Shown here: in pieces, positions 54,201-64,000 of the stretch
Position numbering within the stretch: position 1 is the stretch's first letter
Layout: each line of letters begins with the position of its first letter
DNA from: Baylisascaris procyonis
Lineage: Eukaryota > Nematoda > Chromadorea > Rhabditida > Ascarididae
Assembly (NCBI GenBank): GCA_037389465.1
Contig: JAZARR010000230.1
Span: 558,001 to 622,000, forward strand
Length of the DNA stretch: 64,000 nucleotides
Reading direction: 5' to 3'
Position numbers and translations under genes: made by a program
The notes under the pieces: generated by a model
Told to the model about the DNA's origin: nothing
Seen by the model: only the letters and a program-made list of their open reading frames with translations
Databases searched by the model: none

Positions 54201-54916
54201 ATGCCCGCAAAATAGAATGATCTGCCATGAATTTGTGAGCCGATATGATACGATGCATTAAGATCAGTATTGATTGATAAGTTGTGGAAGGAGCTGATCA
54301 TCGAATGACTCGAGGCACGTTAGCATAACAGCTGCCGATAAGGTCACTATCTCTTCTTTCTTTCTTGTTAGCGTTTTTTTAGCATTATTTGGTTGGTTTC
54401 TATCGTTCATGCTATAGCGTTTCACATTTTATCTTCTATTATTTTCGTATCATCTTTTTTCGTTCGCTTCATTTTTCGTATATAATAAGTCATCTTCTCT
54501 ATGCTCATTTGAAGTGTTACCCAACTTGTTTCATCACCATGTTGGTTTAAAGAATGACCACCCAAACGCCCTGGTTACTAATGTCCAACTAAATTATTGC
54601 ATGTTCATAGAGACCATTCAAGTGCTGTTGTCGAAGACGCTGTGCTGCCGGGCTTTCTTTCCTATACGATGCAACAAGCATTTTAGTTTTGTCAGTATTC
54701 GTGTCGGTCCTAATTTTCAACGGCATTCGTAGGTTTCGCAAAAAAAGAAAGATTTTTCTCACATTACAATTATCTCATCAAAGACCGCTTACTATAATTT
54801 TCCTATGTTCTTCGTCTTGCTCATTGTCGCGACTATTCGGCGAATGTAATTCGAACTTTAGAAAATCGAATGTCAGATTTCAAAATATATTGATGTAAAC
54901 GTTGAAAGTGCAGTAG

Positions 54917-55158
54917 GAATGCGCGTGTGAATCAAAAGTTTCGGTGACTAAGGCATGCAAAAAACGGAGGGCAAAAACGTGTCGACTGAGCGGCTTCTAC
55001 AAACGAGAAGACACCGGAAACTGCGCCGATTTCCTCGTGAACGGGCACATTCAAAAGATAGGATGTTAGCGAAAGATAGCCCTCAGATCCCTGTAGAAGC
55101 GGAGTGCAATAGGTTAGGTCGAGAAAGAGCCGTTCCTTCGAGCTGTGCGACCAGTCGT
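54917..55158 (+). other. Coding-like island, gene and frame unresolved
   Basis: This patch is much richer in G+C than its surroundings and open in several frames. After a possible acceptor GCAGTAG, one plus frame runs 50 codons to TAG 55067-55069. It has six cysteines (starts ECACESKVSVTKACKKRR, ends QKIGC), which looks like a secreted Cys-rich C-terminus. A second plus frame opens at ATG 54955 (MQKTEGKNVSTERLLQTRR) and reaches a strong donor AGTC|GTAAGT at 55158/55159 in phase 1. The minus strand is also open for about 69 codons. No family is recognised. Confidence 0.3.
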
Positions 55159-55716
55159 AAGTATTTGTTTGTGGCGTGTACTTTTCACGTTATTGCGAAT
55201 TAGCCTTTTTATATGTGTGTTTACTTGTGTTTTATTTTATTCATGTTATTGATAGGTTTTATTACTGTAATGGATGATCGAATTTTGTATTGCACCGTTA
55301 GGGTAGGATTTTTGTTAAGTAGTAGACTGTCGTGATGATTCCATGGAGTGTGAGGACTTTCAGTTGATAAAAGTTGAGCTATTTTGTCGTGTTGTGAACC
55401 GCAAAAGAGTTTGCATGCTTGTAGTGACGATATTGATATGCTATTCTATCTTTTCTAAAATGCTGTCGTTTTGTTTTGTTTTTTTATGCGATTCAGTTGC
55501 GATTGTGTTGTTCGTTGCGCTATACGTGTCGAATAAAATGTTAGAGGTGTAATTATCCAAGTTTAAGATTTGGGTAACGACGAGCGTTCTGAAGAAGCGA
55601 GAGAGAGGCCGTTGTTGGAGTGAGCTAGAACGGTGGAGAAAATTCGTCAACTCGATGGAGGTGCGACGATCAAGGAATGAACAGGCCAGTTGAATTTTGC
55701 GACCTTTAGATTATAC

Positions 55717-55749
55717 TGGCTATCGGGTAATTGAAAATCCCGATAGTCA
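55717..55749. repeat. Hairpin 1: 11-bp stem, 11-base loop
   Basis: TGGCTATCGGG at 55717-55727 pairs with CCCGATAGTCA at 55739-55749 with one G-T wobble. Confidence 0.8.
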
Positions 55750-55799
55750 ATACGCTCATTTCTCCTTTCTTCGAATTGCTCGTTCATTCCACTTTTGCT

Positions 55800-55843
55800 G
55801 GAGAAACTATCGGCTACTCCAGTTTGTAGCCGGTAGTTTCTCC
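55800..55843. repeat. Hairpin 2: 18-bp stem, 8-base loop
   Basis: GGAGAAACTATCGGCTAC at 55800-55817 pairs with GTAGCCGGTAGTTTCTCC at 55826-55843 with a single T-G wobble. It shares CTATCGG with hairpin 1, 50 bases upstream. Confidence 0.9.
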
Positions 55844-58194
55844 TGCGTTTGTAAAGTTTTCAATATAGTCATCGGAGATGCGCTAATAGATCATTTTATG
55901 TGAAACTATCTTATCATTCCTTTACGTTGAGTGTAGCCTTAACGTTGGTCTATCCACCGATCTCTCAACTAAGAGATTCAGTGTCTGCGTTCACTATAAG
56001 TGTATAATGATTTGATGTGGTCTATCTCGAAAAACTGCTTATGAAATTCAAGGAGAAAGGCGTCGTCTTCTCTTTTCTTAAGTGAGTCAGAGCATTAGCA
56101 TGTTCGGCTTTGCCGACATCCCCGCTGTTCGAAATATTTGAGTTTGCTCCTCTTCCTAGTCGACGTGCGCATCACCTTTAGCTCGCCAAAAGCTATTGTG
56201 GTACAAACAACATTCTGCAGAGTTTCTAGTTTCGTGTTGTACGAGTCTAGGATCTCAATCCCGCCAATGGGGCTGACGCAGTCACTTCATTGCCTTTCAA
56301 AATGCTATTGAGTCATTATGATCGACATGCTATTGCTGGTGTCACGTATTGAGTGTCTCTCCGCCTAGAGTATAGCTTTGTTACTTACAGTTACATATCT
56401 TTTTCTATGTTTTCTCATTTTGGGTTATTGAAATTAATCAGTAAATAAATAAAATACAATTTTCTAGCTCTGTTTTCTATAATAGTCTATCTCAATTCCC
56501 TCTCTGCATGCTTCTTTCTCTTCAAATTTCCAACTAATAGAGAATATTCAGTTAAACGAAATATTGATATTACAGGGAAAATTTAGCTCGATTTTCCGAA
56601 AACAGTAACTAAAATTTTGACTGAGTGTTATTTGAAATAATTATTAAGTGGGGGGGGGGGGTGTGGCGGAGACGCGTTGTTGATCCAATGAAGGAACCAA
56701 CGAATGAATTTATTGACATAGAGCGGTGCTTATATACAGTTTACTTAGGCAAATTCTTTAATAGATAATTTGTATTGCTTTAGGCAAATTCTTTGATGGA
56801 TAATTTGCATTTTCTTTTGAAGAATTCATAAACCTGAGAAATGAGCATTTCTAAATCCAAACGACTTTGAAAGGGAAATTTTGTAAATCTTATCAGCGCC
56901 AGCCGAGAACGGCATCTTTGATATGCTTAGGAATCGATTCTTCTCGACAGGGGGAGGGGGAAGGTGGAGGGGTAGGAGAGGAGGTGGGAAGATTGCAAAT
57001 TCTCTCTTTCATTCTCCTCATATAATCAGCCGTTTCTACAAACTATTCTCTAATAGTAAACATATAAAACATGAAAAAAAAAATTCTTGCACATTTTAAT
57101 AAACCCAAAATGTTGAGAAAAATTCCCCATAAAATATTCTCCCATTTTTCTTTGATGCGATTGGCATAAAATGAAAAACTTCAATTAGCGTAAAATGCAT
57201 AAAAATCCTATTACATCTTTGAATGACTCAATTAACGATCAAGCTGAAATATAATGGTATATGAGATCATCCGACTGTACATGTAATATCTAAAAAAATT
57301 TTCTAGTGCTAATTTTGATGGCACTCAATTTGAAATAACCGAATTGATGAACGTGCATACATATATGATGATCGATTCATTATATTTCAGCTTATTCGAT
57401 CCGTTCATAAAAAAAGCTTTATTTTTCTTTGAGGCGCATTTTTTTTCTGAGGTGAAAATGGCTAACGTTCTTGCGTAACTCTCTTCTAACTTGAGTGTGG
57501 AAAACTGAAATATATAGTGGGAGAATGATCTGTAATGTTTATTTTGCCTAAGAAATCTCGTAATTTTAGCGCTAATAGTTTAAGAGTTGATGATTTGCAA
57601 AGCAAATCTGCGCTATATTAATGAAAATGAATTGTTGAATTCGCCAAAAAAGTTTCCACGACGAAAAAAATGCAACGAGTGAATAAACAATTAGATAAAC
57701 ATCATGAATGTTTAAATGTTTGCGTGTTCGTTGCGATTATCGTTGTAGATTAGAGAAATTTGGCTTTCGTTATGAAAACTATCTTTGTAAATCTCCATTT
57801 TGTTTAAAATTGCTGCCGAAATGAAGAAACCATAGGGCATTTCTGCATCCTCTTTCTTGCAAAATTCTTGAATTCTATTACCGGCTAATAAATATTTGTA
57901 AATACTATCTTCATGCTTTGTTAGAACATTGATATGAGTGGGGAACTCATTTTAAAAGTTTTCACCTGCATATGTTAATAGTGAGCGCTTATGAAATCAA
58001 TGAAATATTTTTATTGGATATTATTTCATAGAGTTTAGTGGATTTGAGATGTGGAGTAAATTAAGATGACATAGTGCTACGATCAGCACTTCATTGTAAT
58101 CATGGTGTCTCTGGATGTTTGAGAGCCGCTCTTCTATCCGATATGAATTCTGCCTTCTTGTTGAGCCTCTCTCTCTAAACATTCTATATATATG

Positions 58195-58236
58195 TTCGAA
58201 CAAACATGCAAGCACAAAGAACACAAGCACACACTA

Positions 58237-58280
<44 letters not shown>

Positions 58281-58352
58281 TATCACATTATATATATAAA
58301 TATATAATGTGATAGTGTATGCGTGTTCTTTGTGCATGTGCGTTTGTTCGAA
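58195..58352. repeat. Foldback element enclosing an AT microsatellite
   Basis: The left arm 58195-58236 (TTCGAACAAAC ... ACAAAGAACAC ... ACACTA) and right arm 58313-58352 (TAGTGTATGCGTGTTCTTTG ... GTTTGTTCGAA) are inverted copies with small internal differences. Between them lie (AT)n at about 58239-58279 and a nested palindrome CTATCACATTATATAT/ATATAATGTGATAG at 58280-58315. It resembles a MITE-like or foldback unit. Confidence 0.8.
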
Positions 58353-59578
58353 ACGCAAATCAACACTGACCATCGTTGCGTTCCACGTCAAGCTTTTTTT
58401 CTATCGCTTCCCTTGTTCGTCCCTCTCCGTCTTCATCAATTTCAAGTACCCTTCTCGCTTGCAGTCAACCAACGGCCTACTTATTAGGTGCTAGAGGATC
58501 GCGATCGCGTCTCTCAATTCACTATACTCTAAAAGCTGAGTTGATATTGCTCACCCACTGCGTAGATATATGCAAATATGAATGTGCAAAAACGAATAAG
58601 AATTTAAAAACTATATATAGACCAGAATACGGGTAATCCATCACTAGTTCCCGTTCTTCACTACCGCAAATTCTACCGGCATCAACTCCACTGAGTTGAT
58701 CTGCAATGTCATCAAGCTAGATGGCACTCATAAGCTTTTTCTAACTTGAAATGATCGTCAAATTCGAGAAGCTTTCTCCTGTCATAAATAAACGATGAAA
58801 TGCTTGTAAGAAACGTTGTAGAAAAATTACTGAAATGAAGTAAAATACCGTCTACTGAAAGACTTTTTAAAAAAATATGAGAAAAATTTCGAAGACTCAG
58901 TCTTGATCAATGGTTGGATGAAAGGAGTAGAAAAAAATTTGAGGAGTTTGCGTTCGTCTATCAAAATTTCAGCTTCGGGAGGTGGGGAAAGGGGTTGAGG
59001 AGTGAAGGGGAAAAGATAAGGCTTGGAGGGGAGGAGTTTCTCTTTTTCTCCCCTTTTCAATAAATAGAAATATGTTTGTTAATTTTATTTGTTCCCATCA
59101 GAGTATATTTACTTTACATCTTGCCAATACTAAAAAAGGTTTCAAATGAAACATTTAGATTTATCAGTTGTCAGTATTTACGTGCGAAGAGTTGCCTTAC
59201 GAAATGAATTTCATTAAGTGAGTGGAAGTCTAATGAAATGAGAATGCCGTTCTTTATTTATTTTTCTATTTTCACCTACCTTCGAGTATTATTTGACAGC
59301 TGAGAAGTATATAGCGTAATGTCTTCAAAAGGAGATGTTAATTTGAATGATCATCAAAAGTGACCTCCCTTAACTAAGTATGTATGCAGAATTTTTTTCC
59401 CTCCAGCGGTAGGTTATCTACCGAATGGAAACTTGGAATTATCAGTAAAATGACTCATATAATTGCATGGACTATATTTATCCGGTTATCTTGTTAAATA
59501 ATGTTCATATAAAATATTTTTCAATAGTCACTTTAAAACGTCGCTCAAAACCAATTGGAAATATTGCAATTGTGAATC

Positions 59579-59653
59579 GTTGAGCAGCTCGACTGTGATC
59601 GTCGAGCGGCTCGAATATGATTGTAGAGCAGTTATGATTGTAGAGCAGACCGC
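59579..59653. repeat. Diverged 22-base tandem repeat
   Basis: Units GTTGAGCAGCTCGACTGTG, GTCGAGCGGCTCGAATATG, a shortened GTAGAGCAGTTATGATT and a partial GTAGAGCAGACCGC follow each other. Confidence 0.7.
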
Positions 59654-62460
59654 ACTGTGCAGTGCTCTTTTGAGTGTCGTTTTGATGCTATGGGTGTAGT
59701 ATATAAGGACTGTTTTATTGCCAGTTCTTCATTGTTCGTTCGTAGAGGCTATGGGTTGGAGGAGATACTGGCGACGTTGTTCGTATCGCAACATGTGATG
59801 AGCGATTTTATTCTGCGATTATTATTTTCGATTGCTTGATCGAAATTGGTAGAAGTCGGTGCCTTGGCGATTGTTAGCTAACATTCGTAAGATAACTCGG
59901 TTGATTGAATATCGCAATAATTCAACTTGAAACTGTTGATTACATTTGCAAGTAAAGTTGCTGACGAGAATAGTATAAATGCTATAGTGAAGGCGTCACC
60001 CATACGATAAAGTAACCCTCGGACTTTATTAGACATATGCATTTTGATTGCTAATATGAGCGTAAATGGTGAATGCTCGGATAGGCCATAGTTGCCCTAT
60101 TGTGGAAGTAACGTTTTTTTGTCGTGAATTTGAACTTGAATCCGAACTTTTTCAAGTCTTCATGTAATCGAAGAAGCGCATTCTCTTGCTGACTTTTTTC
60201 TTGAATAAGTGTTATGTTCATCCGAACACAAGCATGAGTGTTCTGTCATCGTAATTTCGAGTGTAGTGCTTCCATGCCGAGTATACATTTTTTTTTTCAC
60301 CATTTTCTGAGATGAGTACAATTAGGCGAAACATTTTTGAAGAAATAATTATGACTGAAGTCATTTATGATTAATTATGAGTATAAATCATCGTTAGCGA
60401 CAATATCGAACATCTGTTTGATGACTCTCATATATGACAATATTTGTGATTTTTCATAGAGTTTGAAGGAGCTTAAAGGAATCTGAAGGAGTTTAAAGGA
60501 ACTTTTTCATAGTCGAATAGGATGCATATTTTTTTTGATAGCTTATGTATTAAGCGTTGCAAGTTTTATGAATTTGAAAATTTTCGTGATATGGCAACTC
60601 TTTGCCAATTGAGGTGAGAGAAACCTAGAACAAATTCTATAATTTATTCGACATGATTATCGTAGTTTTTTTCGCATCCAGATGTGGACTCTTCTCGGGA
60701 TTTCTTTTATAGCGAATTCAAATAAGCGTTTTTAAAAATCAATAAAACTGAGAAAAAAATTCTTTTGTTTTTTGATATGAATGCATTCAACGATGTTCAC
60801 CGCATAGGTTGATGGAATATTTGCATTTTTTTCTCTTATATTATCGTTTGAGATATCGTAACATTGGAATAGTTGAACAAAAATTTGCCGACTTTTAATA
60901 AATCGTTGACGTTATTTCTTATATAATTTTTCAATTTAATATATTGCTTATTTCTTTTTGGCTATGTCAATATTTTTGAATGGGATAGATTTATCTATCG
61001 AAATCCCATATGACTATCAAAACATCGTATATTTAGATGAAAGGCATTATATGTATATTTTTCAGCTCCAATAATTTAATCTTGTTTAAATCTTTATCGT
61101 ACTTTGTCATTTCCTTTAAAAAAAAACGGGGAAATTTGTTGGGACAATATTCATTGCAAATCGACCCCCCACCTCTATAAACACTTCCGAATGTAGATTT
61201 TTTTTTCTTGCAAGAGAATTAGGCGATTTATCTTTAATTATAGAATAAAATCCAGAAAACATAAAATAATTGTACCAATTGTATCTCATTTATCAGGATT
61301 ATATAGGAAAAGGAATTGTATCATGTCTCTTAGGAGGATTTATATCAATTCGAAAGTTCCTTAGGAAAATAAAAGTAACTTAGCGAGATCCAAGTTCACA
61401 GCCCTTTGCTTTTACTTTTTGCTTCTGTCGCGATCTCCTAACTACAGAAAAAAAGAAGGATTTTCATAGTGTTGAATTATAATCTTTTCAAAGTAAATTA
61501 ATTTGGCTGAGTCAATCTGTCCACTTCTTATTTGATTGGTCACTCGCTCAGTGACCACGTCAACTTACTAGAAGTGGTTACACTCACTCTTAAAATGAGA
61601 GCAAGCTAATACTAAAAAAAGGGATTGAAAGAAGAATCTGTGAGTGAACTAGATGAAAATCTTTCGTAGAAGTGACGACAAAAATGTCATAAATACGTTA
61701 TTTGATATCCGTTCAATGCGCATTGCAATTGCATTGCTAATTTGAGTGCTGAAAATGATGCAAAAACGAAATGTTTTGCATTCACTTCAGCATTGAAGCT
61801 TTGAAATATAACCTGTTTAGCCTATATGAACATTTTGTTTTATCGAAAATATCTGTCAAACTTTCAGCTAGTTTATTGTTGCAAAATTACATCTGAAATT
61901 CAATAATTACAGAATTTTCAAGTCGTTTTTTGCGCGTTTTTTTTAATCTGTTGTTGTAAATTACATGTCACGATGATGTGTTTGTCTGTATGTATGTGTC
62001 TGCGTGTCTGCGCGTCTGTCTACTTGTTCGCTTTTTTTGAATACAAAAATTTCTGTAATTAGCAAGTAGGAATTTTGAGATATTGATCCAGCAACTCTAT
62101 TAAAATGTAGTCAAAATTTGGATGCATTCTATACCTATGGATTCCGTGTAACCGGAAGATTAGCAACGAGCGCATTATTTTAGCGATTTTATTTATTTTT
62201 AATTTTTATTAACAGTTCGTGAAAATGATCAATCCGATAGGTGAAATTGCAAATCCATTATATCGTACCAATTCTTTCATATTTGTTTGGAGGAAATACA
62301 AAGATTTAAGAGCAATTATAAAATAGTTTACATGAATATATTTAAACGAAAAAGCAATGAAATTTCATCATGGGCGCTATAAAAATAATAATTGCAGAAA
62401 ATTTTGCATAATGCAGCGAAAAAAAGCGATAAAATTAAAATTACCCATTTTGTGTTTTAG

Positions 62461-62624
62461 GAACGACGACTGCAATTGGAATTGCATCTTGCAATTAAAC
62501 GAAATATTCATCGTTTGCCGCATCTACGCTCTTCAGCTAGAAGAACGAGTGAACTCAACCGAGCTCATGCTTCCGATGCAATCCTCATCAAAACATTCAA
62601 CAGCATTCGTCGAATGCGAAGGAG
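62461..62624 (+). CDS. Arginine-rich internal exon of an unidentified gene (partial)
   Basis: Acceptor TTTTGTGTTTTAG, donor AGGAG|GTAAAT. Fully open for 54 codons in phase 0: ERRLQLELHLAIKRNIHRLP, then HLRSSARRTSELNRAHASDA and ILIKTFNSIRRMRR. It has about thirteen arginines, several leucines at helical spacing, and markedly higher G+C than its flanks. A second frame (NDDCNWNCILQLNEIF...) is also open but less protein-like. I recognise no family. No partner exon was found: upstream candidates near 55 kb would join in a stop-containing phase, and nothing convincing follows before the window ends. Confidence 0.45.
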
Positions 62625-62781
62625 GTAAATCTCTATAAACTTAAAATTTTTTCTTTCTAAGTTTTCAATGATTATTATATTTTTATTTTAGTCGCTAGAT
62701 TTCGTTTTTTTTTTTTTCACTTTGACTGTTAAGTGAACCTCATATCTTTAACGAAAATTTCCTCTTCTAAATATGGCTATT

Positions 62782-63084
62782 TCAAAAATTTATCATTAAA
62801 TCTTTGCGTGTATCGTTTTCTTTACTATATGTAGGCAAAAGCAAATTCAACCGGTACTTTTTTTTAGCAATAATTGTTTGCTCTTTGTATTCCTCAGCAA
62901 GATGTTTTGCACGTCGCATTTCCATAACCAATAGAAATGTCTGTAATTGTGAATTCGCTATTTCGTTTACTTCCTGAAGTTCACATTTAGCGTTGTGTCT
63001 TATGCGCAAGTCTTTTCTATCATATCTAATGGGCATCGCCCTTTCTGCATATTCATTAGAGTTACAGTTCGAACTTTGTAAATA
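62782..63084 (-). CDS. Possible minus-strand exon or short gene, unidentified
   Basis: Open for about 100 codons with no stop, first ATG at 63036. The peptide is charged and helical ([16 protein letters not shown], then [16 protein letters not shown]), not the low-complexity product usual for chance frames in AT-rich DNA. An acceptor-like AATATGCAG lies just upstream on this strand (about 63044). It ends at TGA near 62782. There is no domain I can name and no second exon, so it may be chance. Confidence 0.28.
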   Translation of the reverse strand, partial: YLQSSNCNSNEYAERAMPIRYDRKDLRIRHNAKCELQEVNEIANSQLQTFLLVMEMRRAKHLAEEYKEQTIIAKKKYRLNLLLPTYSKENDTRKDLMINF

Positions 63085-63116
63085 TTAAAATCTCATGGAC
63101 TTGAGCATGTTTGACT

Positions 63117-63226
<110 letters not shown>

Positions 63227-64000
63227 TTCATAGCTATAGAGTGGCAGTTTACTATTGCATAGAGCCTGTCTTTAGCAAAAGATCGGCAAGAGCTGTCGAG
63301 ATGATTAAAGTGTATATGTATTGTCGTGTATGTTGAATTATTTATTGCTAATTTATCAAACTGGCTCAATTTATATTCAACATTGCAATAGAGATATCGC
63401 ATCATATCTTTCGACACGTTTCCACTCTCTCTATTATATACGTATCTAAATTTTTTTCGAATTGTTTATTAAATTTACTAATGATAATATTTAGGAAAAA
63501 AAGATATTGCACTTGAAGTTTTTATTATCTTTTTTATTATTAACTTTTTTAACTTTTTCTAGCTATCAATGGATTTTTCTTAGTTTTTATTATCTTTTTC
63601 TTCCTTTTTTCACGCTTTTATTTTCATAAAACATTTTCTAACTTTTTTATTAAAAACATTTCCCTTTTAATCGAATAAAATTGGAATTTAGAAGTTCGTT
63701 TAGTTTTATCACTGAAAATTATTGACGAAACAACAGCATTTTTTTTTCTTTCATTATGAAAGTGAACAATATCAATCGGCATTAGTCTCAGTCATCATTG
63801 TGCTATGTCTGTAGTGTTAAATTTCTGCGTGCTTTTCGTTAGTCAATTTCCACATGCAACGAATAGATATTTTCACTTTCATTTTTGTTAGAAGATGACA
63901 ACATGAAACAGAACTCAATTTGAAAAAAAAAAGAATTTTTCCTTCTATTTTTAATTAATTTTCGATCAGATTTTTGTCACTATCAATTGCAATTATCATT

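Larger units (their letters stand above)
50320..54916. other. 3' UTR of the receptor and gene-poor AT-rich region
   Basis: No exon is supported. AATAAA-like signals occur near 51581 and 52586. The stretch holds an AT microsatellite, the palindrome at 51235-51280, and TTTTA-unit arrays near 51735-51800 and 53500-53535. Confidence 0.55.
55560..56400. other. GC-richer island with hairpins and decayed minus-strand frame
   Basis: The base composition changes sharply here. It contains two hairpins at 55717-55843. At about 56290-56050 a minus-strand frame reads GIEILDSYNTKLETLQNVV and RTSTRKRSKLKYFEQRG before a stop, then LKKREDDAFLLEFHKQFF. It resembles a decayed coding sequence or mobile element with no recognised domain. 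Confidence 0.3.
56401..62460. other. Gene-poor AT-rich region
   Basis: No exon is supported. Contents are a G-run at 56651-56660, purine or pyrimidine tracts at 56948-56990 and 58976-59045, the foldback element at 58195-58352, and a diverged 22-base tandem repeat at 59579-59653. Confidence 0.5.

Overview
This is a window of an AT-rich animal genome, almost certainly a nematode. All confident genes are on the plus strand and are split into short exons. Introns have nematode-style acceptors (T-rich tract, then TTTCAG or TTTTAG) and GT donors, and the long gaps carry AT microsatellites, purine-rich G tracts and decayed repeats. Candidate spliced-leader acceptors lie 9 to 20 bases upstream of several start codons. 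A clade V (strongylid-like) worm is my guess from the look of the dispersed repeats; I cannot verify it here.

Layout. (1) 402-503 is the last exon of an unidentified gene that enters from the left edge. (2) 6919-9030 is a complete three-exon gene for the spliceosomal core protein SmF (85 aa). (3) 11181-16750 is a seven-exon gene for a C16orf89/DUF4735-family protein (437 aa as modelled). It has conserved cysteines and a C-terminal membrane anchor, and its secretion-signal exon has not been located. (4) 19364-50319 is a very long gene for an HNF4-type (NR2A-like) nuclear hormone receptor. Fourteen exons from 35521 to 50319 join in perfect phase and encode 566 aa from the first ATG of that block. 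Two upstream candidate first exons (19364-19417 and 25758-25800) join in phase to different downstream exons, which suggests alternative promoters and N-termini. One intron uses a GC donor. The introns hold an antisense fossil of an RTE-like retrotransposon, a tRNA-like sequence, a 45-bp tandem duplication and a GC-rich promoter-like island. (5) 50320-64000 is gene-poor. It contains a 46-bp near-perfect palindrome, two adjacent hairpins, AT-centred foldback elements, a few coding-like islands, and one arginine-rich exon at 62461-62624 from a gene I do not recognise.

The genes are not an obvious functional unit: one is a splicing housekeeping protein, one a probable secretory-pathway membrane protein, and one a metabolic or lipid-type transcription factor. 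Most other open frames in the window are AT-repeat artefacts, shadows of exons, or decayed mobile-element sequence.
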